Shown here piece after piece: positions 1 to 12,281 of a stretch of 64,000 nt of DNA. The stretch covers positions 248,001 through 312,000 of the forward strand of contig JAMAHW010000025.1 of assembly GCA_023627715.1 (NCBI GenBank). Reading direction: 5' to 3'. The position numbers were made by a program, and so were the translations under genes. The DNA comes from Periconia sp. R9002. Lineage: Eukaryota; Ascomycota; Dothideomycetes; Pleosporales; Periconiaceae. Positions within the stretch are counted from its first letter, which is position 1, and the number at the start of each line of letters is the position of its first letter. A model generated the notes under the pieces. That model saw only the letters and a list, made by a program, of their open reading frames with translations. It made no database searches and was not told the origin of the DNA.

Positions 1-1139
1 GCGATAGATATGAAAATTCCCAAAATGAATCCAGTTGTATTCTAATATTTGAACATTTAGAAATGCATTAGTGCGAGACTGGATAGTATTTCAGCAGCCA
101 TGATGCAATCACATCTTTCGAACTCACTTGGCTCCAATCCAGCATGAAGGGTCCCGATTGCCTTGTTTTCTTTCCCACGGTGATATTCGGCAGAAACATT
201 CCCCAGGAATCCAACCTAGCCCACGAGACCTACCTCAACACTCCTTTCTCCCGATAGACAACCCCTCCTCCACGAGACTCCAATATCGGAAATGTATCTC
301 CAAAGTCTCAATTCTATTGGTCAATTTCCCAGGAACACGGCGAGTCCGCTGATCCGGGGTCGATGATGGGATAACAAGTAAATAAGTCAAGCGTAGAGCA
401 ACGAATAGTTATAACCCGGCATCACCGAAAGCGGTAACTCGGACCATCTAGCGCATACTCCAGTGTGTTTCTATGCATGTAGACTGTTACTATAGACGGA
501 GAAGCAGGGTTGTGTCTTTTGCTGAACCGGCTCCCTTATGTACCCCGCAATGTTTGGTCGTGCGGATGCGGGGTGTTGGTGTATTTGATGACGTTAGGGT
601 ACCCGGATACCAGCATAAGCAGTTCCGTCGGATGTGGCGCATATCCTATCTATTCCCGGGAGATGTTGTATCGATAAATCCAGTTTTGGTTGGGATTGGG
701 ACAGAGTCGAGGAGCTTCAGGGCATACGCATAAAGAACGTGGAAGTTTGTATCGGATTAGACTTAGGTATAGGCTCTCTCCGCTCCTCCAGCTTGTATTA
801 TTTGTAAGTTAGAGGGATGCAACTACAGGGGTATAGCCCAACAATCCACCCCCTCTGTAGTTTGAAACTCGATAGTTAATAGTGGATGGTCTGGGACTTG
901 AAATGGCTAGCGATTGAGAGGAACGCTGACTCGTTCCAGTCGAAGCTTGCCTAGCCACCAAGGGAACTGCTAGATGAATTTAGTGGAGAAGGGCGATCAC
1001 AAATGATGTACAATGAGGGGGTGTGCGACATGCCGAACGTATATATAGAGAGTGAAGAGTAGTTTTCTTTGATTCGTTTCACGCAGAACTTTTTACAGAC
1101 AATCGAACGCGCGTATACAGGATTCATTCTTCAATAAAT
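1..1139. other. Intergenic region at left edge
   Basis: No credible coding region. The two open frames at 128-352 and 473-733 have no recognisable domain, signal peptide or biased composition, and look like chance frames. The last 150 bases are the promoter and leader of the monooxygenase gene that starts at 1140. Confidence 0.6.
1040..1048 (+). promoter_or_regulatory. TATA box of monooxygenase gene
   Basis: A clean TATATATAG lies about 100 bases before the ATG at 1140, followed by a purine-rich stretch and a short leader. The position fits a fungal core promoter. Inferred from sequence only. Confidence 0.5.
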
Positions 1140-2918
1140 ATGGTCTTACGAACAGATATCGCAGTGACGGATTCGCACGCTGTACCTGGCAATGATAGCT
1201 ATGCAGACAACCTAGAGACCGATGTGCTCATTGTCGGAGCGGGGTTCGGTGGCATATACCTGATGCACAAGTTGCGGCAGTTGGGCTTCAACTGCAAGAT
1301 ATATGAGGCAGGGAAAGAGCTGGGTGGAATATGGCATTGGAACTGCTATCCTGGAGCTCGAGTTGACACCCAGGTTCCGATATATGAGTATTCTCTGCCC
1401 GAAGTGTGGGAGGTAAGCATGCCCTTATCTCGTATGTTGTGTACTACTCACCGGTATTTTCAGGATTGGACTTGGTCTGAGAGATATCCTGGTTTCGTTG
1501 AACTTCGCAGATACTTCGAACACGTGGAGAAGAAGCTTGATATCAAGAAGGATGTGGCTTTCGACACACGCGTTACTGGAGCTCACTTTGATAAGCCATC
1601 ATCAAAATGGGTCATCGAAACTGAAGATGGGCGAACTGCCAAAGCACAATACCTACTTCTAGCCACCGGTTTTGCAGCTAAGCGTCATTTCCCAGACTGG
1701 ATGGGCATGGAAAAGTTCAAGGGGGAAATCCATCACTCTTCGTTCTGGCCCGATGCTGGTGTGGACGTCAAAGGAAAGCGGGTTGCTGTAGTCGGCACGG
1801 GCTCCACTGGTGTCCAAATCGCCCAGGAAACCTCAAAGACAGCTGGTTCAGTCACAGTGTTCCAACGCACTCCCAACCTTTCTCTTCCTATGAAGCAGAA
1901 GCCCCTTACCAAGGAGGAGCAACAAAACCGGAAGCCACAATATCCCGAATTGTACAAATACAGGATGACGACATTTGCTGGATTCCAATATGATTTTGTG
2001 AAGCGAAATACTTTCGACGATACTCCTGAAGAGCGTGAGGCTTTTTACCAGAAACTATTCGACAACGGTGGCTTCGAATACTGGCTTGCAAACTACAAGG
2101 ACTTGCTTTTTGATGAAAAGGCCAACCGAGAAGCATATGACTTTTGGGCGAAGAAAACCCGCGCACGAATTACTGACCCGAAGAAAAGGGACATTCTGGC
2201 GCCACTTGAACCGCCACATCCGTTTGGGACTAAGAGACCTTCGCTAGAGCAAAATTACTACGAAATGTTGGACAGGCCTGAGAATGAGGTTGTAGACATC
2301 AAGAATACACCGATAGTAGAGGTCACGGAAACTGGCATCAAAACAGAAGATGGCCAGCACCGCGAGTTCGACGTTATCGCACTTGCAACGGGGTTCGATT
2401 CAGTAACTGGGGGCATGAAGAACATGGGGCTACGAGATGTCGATGGTGTGTCATTGTCCGAAAGGTGGAAGATGGGAACTTGGTCGTATCTTGGAATGAC
2501 TTGTGCTGGCTTTCCGTAAGTAGTTCCATTTTTATATTTCCTTCCTCCACGCAACGGCAGGACTGACAAAGGCAGCAACATGTTCTTCCTATACGGCGCC
2601 CAAGGTCCAACCGCCTTTAGCAACGGACCAAGCTGTGTCGAGTGTCAGGGCGATTGGATCGTGGACGCCATGAAGAAACTGAAAGAGGAGAATATCAAGT
2701 ACTGTGACGCGACAAGGGAGGCTGAAGAGGAGTGGCGGCGCAAAGTCACCGAACTTTCAGATAAGACGTTATTCCCAAAAGCCGCATCATGGTATATGGG
2801 AGCCAATATTCCGGGAAAGCCTCGAGAACAACTGAATTACCCAGGCGGCATTCCGTTGTATGAGAAAGAATGCCGCAAAGCGCTTGACAATGGGTTTCAG
2901 GGGTTCGTGACAGCCTGA
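1140..2918 (+). CDS. Baeyer-Villiger-type FAD/NADPH monooxygenase
   Basis: Exons 1140-1412, 1464-2515 and 2576-2918 give 555 residues. Both introns have GT...AG ends, and the joins restore conserved sequence (EVWE|DWTW and FP|NMFFLYG). Visible motifs are an N-terminal FAD Rossmann motif GAGFGG (about 33-38), the Baeyer-Villiger fingerprint FxGxxxHxxxW (about 176-186), a second dinucleotide motif GTGSTG (about 202-207) and ALATGFD near the C-terminus. The family is class B flavin monooxygenases of the cyclohexanone/steroid monooxygenase type, which insert oxygen next to a ketone using NADPH and O2. The substrate cannot be read from sequence. Length is typical. It may be a catabolic enzyme or a tailoring enzyme of a cluster lying left of the window. 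The neighbour on the right is unrelated. Confidence 0.9.
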
Positions 2919-3221
2919 TTTAGTGGTCTGTAAGAATGTTCGTGTCTAGGTTTGTTCAGCATACGCGTGGGATTGCGTAGACTTGCAATTCCATACAAAT
3001 TCTGTGCAATAATTGTTTAGTAGAAATCGAGGTTATTCAGGTCAGGTCGTGATAGATTGAGTGGCCCGTGCGCCTAGCTAACCCTCTATGACGTTGTGTC
3101 GGCGTCGGCGTTTGTCGGAAATGGGTGTTTTCGGCTTGCTCGTGACAGGACGATTGTTCAAAGTTCACGCCCACGCCTCCATGGACACTCTGCGCGTATA
3201 TCTTTCTAAACTCTTTGTAAC
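2919..3221. other. Intergenic, 303 bases
   Basis: This spacer holds the 3' end of the monooxygenase and the promoter of the next same-strand gene. I see no further feature. Confidence 0.6.
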
Positions 3222-5443
3222 ATGAGGACGGCCTTTTGGGTTGGCCGCCAATGCCTCCGCCAAGGACCGCGTGCCCCGACTTCCTTCTCGACGCGCCGCC
3301 TCTTCACTTCCGATAGTACGAGTTTCCTACGTAAACACTTCGCGACCCCTCGATTTCCTCGCAGAACGGTATTATGGTCTACAGCTGGTGGTGCTGCGTT
3401 GACTCCCCTCGCATTGGTGCAGATTGGGAACGATGCAACCAAGGAAGGGGACCAAACGCATGAGGAGGCGATGCTGGAGGTATCTCGCAAAGAATTGGAC
3501 GAGCAAGTACCTAAATCGCTGGAGAGTTCGAAGAAGTATCGCCGAGGGATATACTTCTTCATCGACGATTATATCATTGAGCCCATATGCACCGGTCTAC
3601 GCTTTTTGCATCTCGTCGTTATCTTCGTGCCAGTGTTGGTGACGATTCCAGTAATATGGATTGGGAAAAGGCGTCCGGACAGAGACAATGAGAGGAGTGG
3701 TACACTGTGGTGGTATGGATTTTTAGTCAAGTCAATGGAGCGGGCCGGTGCTGCTTTTATCAAGGTAAGGTGTCTCAGCCTTTCTACATACTGGGTGACA
3801 AGGCAATAGCTGACCAGATAGCTTGGGCAATGGGCTGCCTCGAGATCCGACATCTTCCCAGGTGAGATGTGCAGGATCATGTCCACACTACACTCTCACG
3901 CCCCCGCACACTCGCTCGAGACTACGAAACAAACCGTGGAAAAGGCGTTCAACGGTAGGAAGTTCGAGGATATCTTTGACGAATTCGATGAGACACCACT
4001 CGGGGTTGGTGCAATTGCACAAGTTTACAAGGCGAAGCTGAAGCCGGATTTGGCCACCCTGGAAGACCATGAGAAAGATTTGGCTCCCTCCAATCTACGA
4101 GAGCGCATAAAGAAAAATGTCGATGTGACTCTGAAAGACATCCCGCATCGGGTACCCTCTAGCCATGTCGCTATTAAGGTTCTGCACCCGAACGTGGAGA
4201 GGATTGTGCGTAGAGATTTGCGCATCATGGGTTTCTTTGCAACGCTCATAAATGCCGTTCCCACCATGGAATGGCTATCATTTCCGGATGAAGTTGCTCA
4301 ATTCGGCGAGATGATGAGATTGCAACTTGATCTACGTATTGAGGCCGCAAACCTGACACTGTTCCGACAAAATTTCAAAAACCGCACCACCGCGTGGTTC
4401 CCCTATCCGTACACTGAGTATACCACACGAAACGTCCTCATCGAAGAGTTCGCCCAAGGGATCCCCTTGGAGGACTTTCTACAGAATGGAGGTGGACCTT
4501 TCCAGGAGGATATTGCCAACGAGGGTCTAAATGATTTCTTGACCATGGTATTGATTGACAACTTCATTCACGCCGATTTACATCCCGGGAATATCATGGT
4601 CCGGTTCTACAAACCTGAAAAGCTGGATGTGCCTATTCTCAGCCGCAAGGAAGACCGAACCACAGGACCCCAGAACTCGCTCGATGTTACTGAGGAAGTA
4701 CTCCGAAGATTGCGTCCGTTCAAGAAAGATCCTGAACAGTGGCGCAGGCGATTGGAAGAGATAGATGACGAAGGCTACCGACCACAGCTTATTTTCATTG
4801 ATACAGGACTAGTTACCGAGCTGAATGCGACCAACCGTACCAACTTCCTGGACCTTTTCAAAGCAGTCGCCGAGTTTGATGGGTACAAGGCGGGCCACCT
4901 CATGGTAGAACGGTGTAGGCAGCCTGATGCCGTGATTGATGCCGAAGTCTTCGCATTGCGTATGCAGCACTTGGTCCTGGGTGTCAAAAGCCGCACATTT
5001 GCATTGGGAAACATCAAGATTGGTGACATTCTGAATGAAGTGCTATCCATGGTACGGACGCACCATGTCCGCCTCGAGGGGGACTTTGTCAACGTCGTGC
5101 TTAGCATACTATTGCTAGAAGGCATTGGCAGAAGCCTGAATCCAAATTTGGATTTGTTTGCAGGGTATGTTGCCATCCACGCCGGGTAGTCGGCTTAGCA
5201 GAACTAACAGAACACTAGCGCGCTTCCCATATTACGACAGTTGGGTGCACAGAGCGGATCCACCATGATTCGTGGTGGGGATTTCTCCATGCTGAGAGTA
5301 TGGGTTGGTCTCGAAGCTCGCAGTTTCTTGCAAGCATCCATTGAATCGGTAAGGGATTTTGTGTTCGTCTATGTTTTTCAAGATCTGACTTGTTCCAGGT
5401 TGAACGATGTGTGAAATATGACCAGCTATCGCCGAACATATAA
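3222..5443 (+). CDS. Mitochondrial ABC1/UbiB-family atypical kinase (ADCK2/Cqd1-like)
   Basis: Exons 3222-3764, 3822-5164, 5219-5348 and 5399-5443 give 686 residues. The Arg/Ser-rich N-terminus lacks acidic residues and looks like a mitochondrial presequence. A hydrophobic segment around residues 116-147 could anchor it in the inner membrane. UbiB hallmarks are present: the KxGQ motif (KLGQ, 181-184), the Ala-containing nucleotide loop GVGAIAQVY (from about 242), AIKVLHP with the presumed lysine, ADLHPGN (432-438) and DTG in place of kinase DFG (from 508). The family acts in coenzyme Q handling and mitochondrial lipid homeostasis. The long insert between DLHPGN and DTG and the N-terminal membrane segment suggest the ADCK2/Cqd1 branch rather than COQ8, but that assignment is inference. 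The last exon encodes only 14 residues, ending CVKYDQLSPNI, a plausible family terminus. Confidence 0.87.
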
Positions 5444-5816
5444 GAGAGTTGTCAACATGATTTTGAACGCGACTAGAAAGAGCGGTTATCTCAGCATTTG
5501 GTTGGTGTTTGGGATTGCATGATACACAATAAAGGAAACATACACATGGAGTTGCAGAGAAAAGGTGTTGTAAATAATTGATACCAGTGTACGTACGCGT
5601 GTGCGGCACCGGCACCTTCAGCTGACAGGGATCATGGGCGTTACGTCATTGTTAGCTTCTACCGAGCGAGGGCTTCAGCCAGCAATTGAGCAAAGAAGCA
5701 TTCCCCACTTGTTTGTATTTATACACACGGAACCTTCGATTGATTCCCTTCTTCAAAGTTCCTGTCGCCAGAAAAGAAAGAACGTATATTAACTACCTAC
5801 TAACCCCTTCACCATC
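5444..5816. other. Intergenic, 373 bases
   Basis: 3' flank of the kinase gene and promoter of the kelch gene. Nothing else is seen. Confidence 0.6.
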
Positions 5817-7196
5817 ATGGAAGCCGGCGCAGCAGGAGCTTTTTATGCCGTCGAGAATGTCCTCACCACGGCAGCGGCCGCTATCAAAGGCATAACCCAC
5901 CCAACCCTGCCCTTGAAAGCGTCTCTCACGCACATTACTTCTGTCCCGCTGCCACGCGCACATCACACCATTTCCGTTGTCAAGGGCCGAGCTTATATTT
6001 TCGGCGGGGAAACAGCACCCAACGTGCTCGCTGATAATGAAATGCACGTTGTCATTCTGCCCTCCTCCGGAGTCCTGGACGCGGACTATACCTCTATCCC
6101 GGCACGAGCAGAACGAGCAGAAGGTCCCGTACCGGCGCCAAGGAAGGGACACACCGCTGTCGTGATAGGAGACAGCATTTATGTGTATGGCGGTGACGGC
6201 GTCGAAAATGAAAACGGCAGGGTGTGGGTGTACCATACCGTGAGGAATAAATGGAGTTATCTCGATCCCAAACCAGAGACATCAATTCCTATCCATCGAA
6301 CTGGACATGCCTCGGTGAGCACAGAGCTTCCTGGCCCGAAGGATATCACATTTCAAGAGAAGGCACCGCAGCAACCCACCGACCCAGCGAATGCTGTCCC
6401 TGAGCCTGCAGATGTCGACTCTTGGGGTACAATATTCGTCGTAGGGGGTAAGAACCCACAGACGGGGGAGCTCTTGAAAGACTCGCTAGCTTTCGACGTG
6501 AGATCACGGACATGGTCCAACATCCCAACCCCGTTCGGAAGCTCACTTCTCGGCGTCAGCCTAGCAATGGTTGGCGAACGTCTCTATTGTTTCGGTGGCA
6601 AGTCTGCTTTGCAAGAAACGTCTAATATGGAAACGCTCGACGCTTCACCGATTTGGACTCACGCAGAGGACGGGACACTACCGCTGTCAAGTGGATGGGC
6701 ATGGCAGCATCTAGGTGGACCTTCTACCTCTGCAGGAGAAGCTTCGACCAAACCATCTCCCGCAACTAGTCAAACGCCTTCTTCGAGATTTAATGCGGGT
6801 CTTGCAGGTGTCACTACAGGACAAGGGAGAGACTATTTGTTATTGGTAGGAGGTTCATCACCGGCTCCCTCCTCAAATACCACGCTCCTGGACGATATTT
6901 GGGCCTTCCAGATTGCTTCGAAGAAAGGCACTGCAGCTGCTGCAAAAGACACTATACGTAGCGGACTGCACCGCGCAACACACGAGGGCCACTGGTGTGA
7001 GGTGGGCTACAAGTATGTAGACGCAAGAGGCGAGGAAGAGAAATTGGGCGAGCATGTGAAAGGGGTAGGACCTCGAAGTGGTTTCGCACTTGCTCGAGGA
7101 ACAGAGGTGGACGGTGCAACCGTTGTTGTTTGGGGTGGTTCGGATGCTGATGGAAGAGTTCTGGGAGATGGCTGGTTGGTGAGCGTCGAGAAGTGA
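5817..7196 (+). CDS. Kelch-repeat beta-propeller protein
   Basis: A single exon of 459 residues. Six kelch-like blades can be read, each with a hydrophobic strand followed by GG: AYIFGG (about 59-64), IYVYGG, IFVVGG, LYCFGG, YLLLVGG and VVVWGG near the C-terminus. Blades 2 and 3 also carry the following aromatic residues (W in the fourth strand). This predicts a six-bladed propeller of the galactose-oxidase/kelch fold. There is no signal peptide, membrane segment or extra catalytic domain, so it is probably a cytosolic binding protein. The partner is unknown. A Ser/Thr-rich loop sits between blades 4 and 5. The start is the first in-frame ATG. Confidence 0.85.
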   Translation: MEAGAAGAFYAVENVLTTAAAAIKGITHPTLPLKASLTHITSVPLPRAHHTISVVKGRAYIFGGETAPNVLADNEMHVVILPSSGVLDADYTSIPARAERAEGPVPAPRKGHTAVVIGDSIYVYGGDGVENENGRVWVYHTVRNKWSYLDPKPETSIPIHRTGHASVSTELPGPKDITFQEKAPQQPTDPANAVPEPADVDSWGTIFVVGGKNPQTGELLKDSLAFDVRSRTWSNIPTPFGSSLLGVSLAMVGERLYCFGGKSALQETSNMETLDASPIWTHAEDGTLPLSSGWAWQHLGGPSTSAGEASTKPSPATSQTPSSRFNAGLAGVTTGQGRDYLLLVGGSSPAPSSNTTLLDDIWAFQIASKKGTAAAAKDTIRSGLHRATHEGHWCEVGYKYVDARGEEEKLGEHVKGVGPRSGFALARGTEVDGATVVVWGGSDADGRVLGDGWLVSVEK

Positions 7197-7548
7197 TAGT
7201 GTTTTTTTTTTTTTTACAGCCAGAACTTTGACGCACATAGTTACAAACCTACCAAAAGAACGGGTTGATGTTGTCGTTACATCTTGCACATAGTCCAGAG
7301 TACATACCATCAGAAGGTGGTGATATGCGTGGTCCGTGCGCAGATATCCCCAGCCTCACGAAATCACCACCAGCCATCACCCGCCATCGCATTTTCACAA
7401 TATGCAACGCCACCATGCTCTGTATAATAATGGAAAAAACCCCTGCACCCCCAGGTGTCTGTTCATCCCCTTTGGTTAGCAATATACCAAAATCTTCCCA
7501 CAGAGTGACAACAAACCCACATCCATCCGCAACCCAACCTTACACAAG
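7197..7548. other. Intergenic, 352 bases
   Basis: A run of T follows the kelch stop codon directly (about 7202-7214), fitting 3' processing. The rest is the promoter of the next gene. Nothing else is recognised. Confidence 0.5.
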
Positions 7549-8046
7549 ATGCACTTCCACCCGCTGCACGTTACACTACCTGTATTGCTATCCACCTTGA
7601 CGCTCGGCCTCCCTCTCGAAAATGCTTTGAATCACCTACAAATCGGGCCTCGCGCACCAGCAAAGTCGTATGCCATCGTCAACGTTGACGGAGGGTCTTC
7701 ATCTACTGGTGCTCCTCAACCTCCTCCAGCACAGCCCACCACCGTCACCGACAACAAGACCAGAACAGAGGTCGTGGAGGCTCCTACGACGGCAACAAAT
7801 ACAGTGACGGCTACTGCCGCGCCTCCTATCCCGCCACCCACATCTTCGAGCAGTATAAGCCCGACATCATCATCGAGCTCCTCGAAGGTGCCGGAAACGC
7901 AGACGGTTACCCAGACACCGGCGCCGAGTGTAGTCACGGTTATTATTACGGAGACGTCGAGTCCAACGGCTTTTTATGATGACGGAATGTGGCATACGAG
8001 TTATGCGATTAAAACATGGCCCAGCGTTAGCACGATGGTGAACTAG
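7549..8046 (+). CDS. Secreted Ser/Thr/Pro-rich protein, unknown function
   Basis: 165 residues from one exon. The N-terminus has a hydrophobic core (about residues 7-22) that looks like a secretion signal. The middle (about 50-125) is dominated by Thr, Ser, Pro and Ala, with runs of Ser and TVT-type motifs typical of O-mannosylated wall or surface proteins. There is no cysteine pattern, GPI-type tail or catalytic domain. It resembles the stalk of a fungal cell-wall protein. The function is not identifiable. Low complexity means a chance open frame cannot be excluded, but the signal peptide plus consistent composition supports a real gene. Confidence 0.6.
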   Translation: MHFHPLHVTLPVLLSTLTLGLPLENALNHLQIGPRAPAKSYAIVNVDGGSSSTGAPQPPPAQPTTVTDNKTRTEVVEAPTTATNTVTATAAPPIPPPTSSSSISPTSSSSSSKVPETQTVTQTPAPSVVTVIITETSSPTAFYDDGMWHTSYAIKTWPSVSTMVN

Positions 8047-8542
8047 AGGGGTGAATGGACGCGGTGGTGATTGTTGCGTTGTCTTCTTGTATCTTTTCTG
8101 TATGTTGGTTTGGTGCGACAGAGCGGAAAGGTTGAACTTTTTTGAGATTTACGAGACATCTGTTTTATCATGATGTATGGTAAATTGATTGTATGTATAA
8201 TGGATAATGGATAGATGGGGTCTTGCATTGGGAAGGAGTTGTCTGTCATTCGTGGAAAAGCGAGCCCATGAGAATCAAGAGTATATGGCAAATTATGAAT
8301 ATTCATGCAACCATAGAGAAACAACATTCGTTCATCAAGTTGTTTTATCTGAAATGTGAGATTCGAGACGAGGGTGATGGCGATGACGAAGCTCGATGGA
8401 AGCTTTGAGCTTGAACCCTGCCGCCCTGCCAAGATGCTGGAACATGGATCGCCGACCACCGCCTCATCTCAAGGTGACCGAACGCTACCCCATCCGCTCG
8501 CTGTCACCACTCCCGCAATAATTATCCCCTCTCCCCACAAAA
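8047..8542. other. Intergenic, 496 bases
   Basis: 3' flank of the secreted-protein gene and promoter of VPS35. No repeats or RNA gene are seen. Confidence 0.6.
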
Positions 8543-11434
8543 ATGGCGTCGCCGCCTCCCGTAGAGGATCAGGCACGTCTTCTCGAAGATGCCCTCGGCG
8601 TGGTGCGCCAGCAGGCCATGCTCATGCGGAGGTGCCTGGAGACACCGGGCAAGTTGATGGATGCGCTCAAATGCAGGTACGGTGCAACCAGCGTATTATG
8701 GCGCGCGCTACATAAAGCCTACATGAATAAACGCTGATCTCAAAATATTCCAGCTCCACGCTTGTATCGGAGCTCCGAACCAGCAGCCTCGGCCCCAAGC
8801 AGTACTACGAGCTCTACATGTCCGCCTTCGACGCTCTCCGCCATCTCGCCGTCTACCTCCGCGAAAACCACCCCGTCAACCACCTCGCTGACCTCTACGA
8901 GCTCGTTCAATATGCTGGAAATATCATTCCCCGCCTATACCTCATGGTTACCGTGGGCACCGTGTACATGGCCATTGAAGACGCCCCCGTCAAGGAAATC
9001 ATGAAGGACATGATGGAAATGAGCCGCGGGGTCCAGCATCCTATACGCGGGTTGTTTCTCCGCTACTATCTGGCTGGACAGGCGCGCGATTATTTGCCAA
9101 CTGGCGACGGTGATGGGCCGGAGGGGAACCTGCAGGACTCGATAAGTTTTATCCTCACGAATTTCGTGGAGATGAATAAGTTGTGGGTACGGCTGCAGCA
9201 TCAGGGCCATTCAAGAGAAAGGGAACAGAGGACGAAGGAACGCCAGGAGCTCCAGCTTTTGGTGGGCAGCAATTTGGTCCGTCTGAGCCAGCTGGTGGAT
9301 TTGGACAATTACAAGAAGATCCTGCATCCGCTTCTGGAGCAGATTGTTCAGTGCAGGGATGTGTTGGCGCAAGAATATCTTCTAGAAGGTAAGATGATAT
9401 GTTGCTATACTGAGTTTCACTATACTGATAAACCTCACAGTTGTCACCCAGGTTTTCCCCGACGAATTCCATTTGCATACTCTCGACCAGTTTCTTTCTG
9501 CTGTTGCTCGTCTGAACCCGCACGTCAATGTCAAGGGAATAGTTGTCGGTTTGATGGACCGCCTCTCCGCATACGCGCAACGAGAGTCGGAATCTGAAAG
9601 CCCCGAACAACGGAAAAAGACTGAAGACGAAGCAATTGCCAACCTCATGGAGAAATTGAAACTACAAAAAGAGCAAAAGGCTGCGGAACCCGAAGCACCA
9701 ACATCACCATCAGAACAAACCAACGGAGACTCGCCTGAAGCTCCATCTAGCGCAGAAGATCCACCCCCATCGGCATCATCGACAGGAGAAATCCTGCCAG
9801 TAACGGAGACCACCGAGCCGGACGCCGAAATAGAAAAGTCGCGCGGTATCCCCAAGAACGTGAAGCTATTTGAGATTTTCCACGAGCAGGTTGCAACGCT
9901 TGTCAAGATGCAACGGTTGAACATTCAAGATACAATTGGGCTATTGGTTTCGCTTGCCAACTTGGCTTTAAATATATATCCTGAGCGATTGGACTATGTC
10001 GATCAAGTATTGGCCTTCGCAAATCAGAAGGTCACCGAGTACGCAAACAGCGCCGACCTTCACTCCCAAGCTTGCCAGAGCCAAGTTCTTAGCCTCTTAC
10101 TGGCGCCTATCAAGACTTACGTTTCGATGTTTACTGCCCTTGCATTGCCCAGTTTCATTCCCCTTTTGCATAACCAGCCATACCCTACTCGAAGAGCTGT
10201 GGCAGGCGAGGTTGTACGGAGTCTGTTAAGGAACCAGACGCACATCACTTCCGTGGAGAATCTCGAGAGTGTACTGGAAATCCTGAAAGTACTCATCAAG
10301 GAAGGAATGCAACAGGCATCCGGCTACCCCGGAGGGCCAATACAGCGGAAAGCTGCAGAAACCGACGAGACAGTAGAGGAGCAGGGCTGGTTAGCTCGGT
10401 TAGTACACTTGATACACGGGCCGGACAACGATACGCAGTTCAAACTTCTTCAGGCCGCCCGAAAGTCCTTTGCTGAAGGAAATGAACGCGTCAAATACAC
10501 TACCCCAGCAATCATCACAGCTTCGCTCAAGCTCGCTCGACGGTATAAAGCACGGGAACACTACGAGGACAACTGGTCATCACAGTCATCGGCGCTCTAC
10601 AAATTCATGCACAGCACTCTATCCACCCTGTACACCCGTGTGAACGGCTCCGCCGATCTCTCCCTTCGGTTGTTTGTGGGATGCGGACAAGTTGCAGATC
10701 AGACAGGGTTTGAGGAAGTCGCATATGAGTTCTTCGCACAGGCTTTCACGATATACGAAGAGGCCATCAGCGACTCGCGCGCGCAGTTCCAGGCCGTGTG
10801 TGTGGTAGCAAGCGCCCTGCACACGACGCGCAATTTCGGAAAGGAAAACTACGACACGCTGATTACCAAGTGTGCGCTGCACGGAAGCAAGCTGCTGAAG
10901 AAACCTGATCAGTGCAGAGCTGTGTATCTGGCCAGTCATCTCTGGTGGGCAACTGAAATCCGCGCCCTGGGCGAGGAGGATCCAAAGACGGTAAGATCAC
11001 GCACCCTCACAACTTCAAAGGCTACTCATAATTCCCAAATACTAAACCATTTCTCCAGCTCTACCGCGACGGAAAGCGCGTGCTCGAGTGCTTGCAGCGC
11101 GCCCTCCGCGTAGCAGACGCCTGCATGGACGCCGCCGTATCCGTCGAGCTCTTCGTCGAGATCCTTAATCGCTACGTGTACTACTTTGACCAAGAAAACG
11201 ATGCCGTGAGCCCCCCCCCCCCTCTTTCCCTATCCCATCAACCACAAACAACTAACACAGATACGCAACCAGGTAACAACCAAATACCTCAACGGCCTCA
11301 TCGAACTCATCCACTCAAACCTCCAGTCCAACGAAGCAGCCTCGTCGCTTGAAAACCCGCGCAAGCACTTCCAGCGTACCCTCGATTACATTGCGAGCAG
11401 GGAGTACGAGGGTGTTATTACTACGCCGAAGTAA
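8543..11434 (+). CDS. VPS35: Retromer subunit VPS35
   Basis: Exons 8543-8676, 8754-9388, 9441-10990, 11059-11205 and 11261-11434 give 879 residues, a normal length for fungal Vps35. All joins keep frame and restore conserved sequence. The PRLYLM motif (104-109), needed for Vps26 contact, is intact inside [12 protein letters not shown]. The C-terminal half is alpha-helical with the expected ending (tyrosine-rich helix, then LNGLIELIH and EGVITTPK). Vps35 is the scaffold of the retromer coat (with Vps26 and Vps29) that retrieves cargo such as Vps10 from endosomes to the Golgi. A Glu/Pro/Ser-rich insert around residues 330-400 is a variable loop, predicted disordered. Intron 4 contains a 13-base C run that could trouble sequencing. 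Single-copy housekeeping gene. Confidence 0.95.
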
Positions 11435-11837
11435 TGTCGTGAAATCTGTGCGGGCTTGTATTCCTTTTGCGCATGGAGGGTGGTGGGTTTGGGGGGAGGA
11501 TGAAGAGGATAGGTTTTTTAGAGTGTTGATGAGAATGGGGGTGAGGTGAAGGAGGACGAGGGGAAGGAGGATTTATCTAGTTTAAACAAACAAACCACCC
11601 CGCCCGTTGGCAATAAGTACGTTTTGGTATGTGTATGAATAAGATTCCACATGAGTTCTTTATTGACTGTTTGATGATGTGTGCTGTGTCTCTGTCTCTC
11701 CTTGTCTCTCCTTGTGAACTTTTTGTGTGTGAATGTATTTTGATTGAAGTTGTTGTTGTAGCACGTTCATACATATTATAGATGAATTATTGATGTATAA
11801 GGGTTTAGCTGGGCCTGGATAGGGCATCAATCTGCCG

Positions 11838-11863
11838 TTTTTTTTTTTTTTTTTTTTTTTTTT
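11838..11863. repeat. Poly-T run, 26 bases
   Basis: Uninterrupted T homopolymer in the convergent spacer. Its length may be approximate because homopolymers are error-prone. Confidence 0.9.
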
Positions 11864-11937
11864 AGAAGATGTTAAATAGATAGCTCCAGGGTGGTGGCCT
11901 AACTTTTTGAGGGGGGAGGGGGAGGGTGTGAGCTGGA

Positions 11938-11962
11938 GGTTTTGGTTTTGGTTTTGGTTTGG
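11938..11962. repeat. GGTTTT tandem array
   Basis: About four units of a hexanucleotide GGTTTT, the last one imperfect. Simple-sequence repeat with no assigned role. Confidence 0.8.
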
Positions 11963-12281
11963 CTGGAGATGACGGTGTGATTGATGGGACTTTGTTCGTG
12001 GGGTTGCTTGATGTTGATGTCAACGTTGTTTTTGTTTGGGGTGTAGGGGGGGGGTGGGGGGGGGGAAACAGTGTATTGGTCCTCGTTTTTTGTATTCCAT
12101 ATTTAATTCAAGAGGGGAGATTTGTGGATTTAGGGCGATATGTATGTCTTTGCTAAATGTACCTACCTCATCTTTTTGTATTGTATTGGTATTATACTCA
12201 TGTATCTTGCACATTATTCCTCATTACAAAAGAAAGGGAAAACGTAAAACAGAACCCCACAGCGAGAACAACACTCTCCCC

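Larger units (their letters stand above)
11435..12281. other. Convergent intergenic region with low-complexity tracts
   Basis: Lies between the 3' ends of VPS35 and glutamate decarboxylase, which face each other. It carries a T run, a GGTTTT array and G-rich stretches, listed separately. I see no gene. Confidence 0.6.

Noticed and set aside
473..733. 86-codon frame near the left edge
   Set aside because: No signal peptide, domain, splice context or promoter. Composition is random-like.
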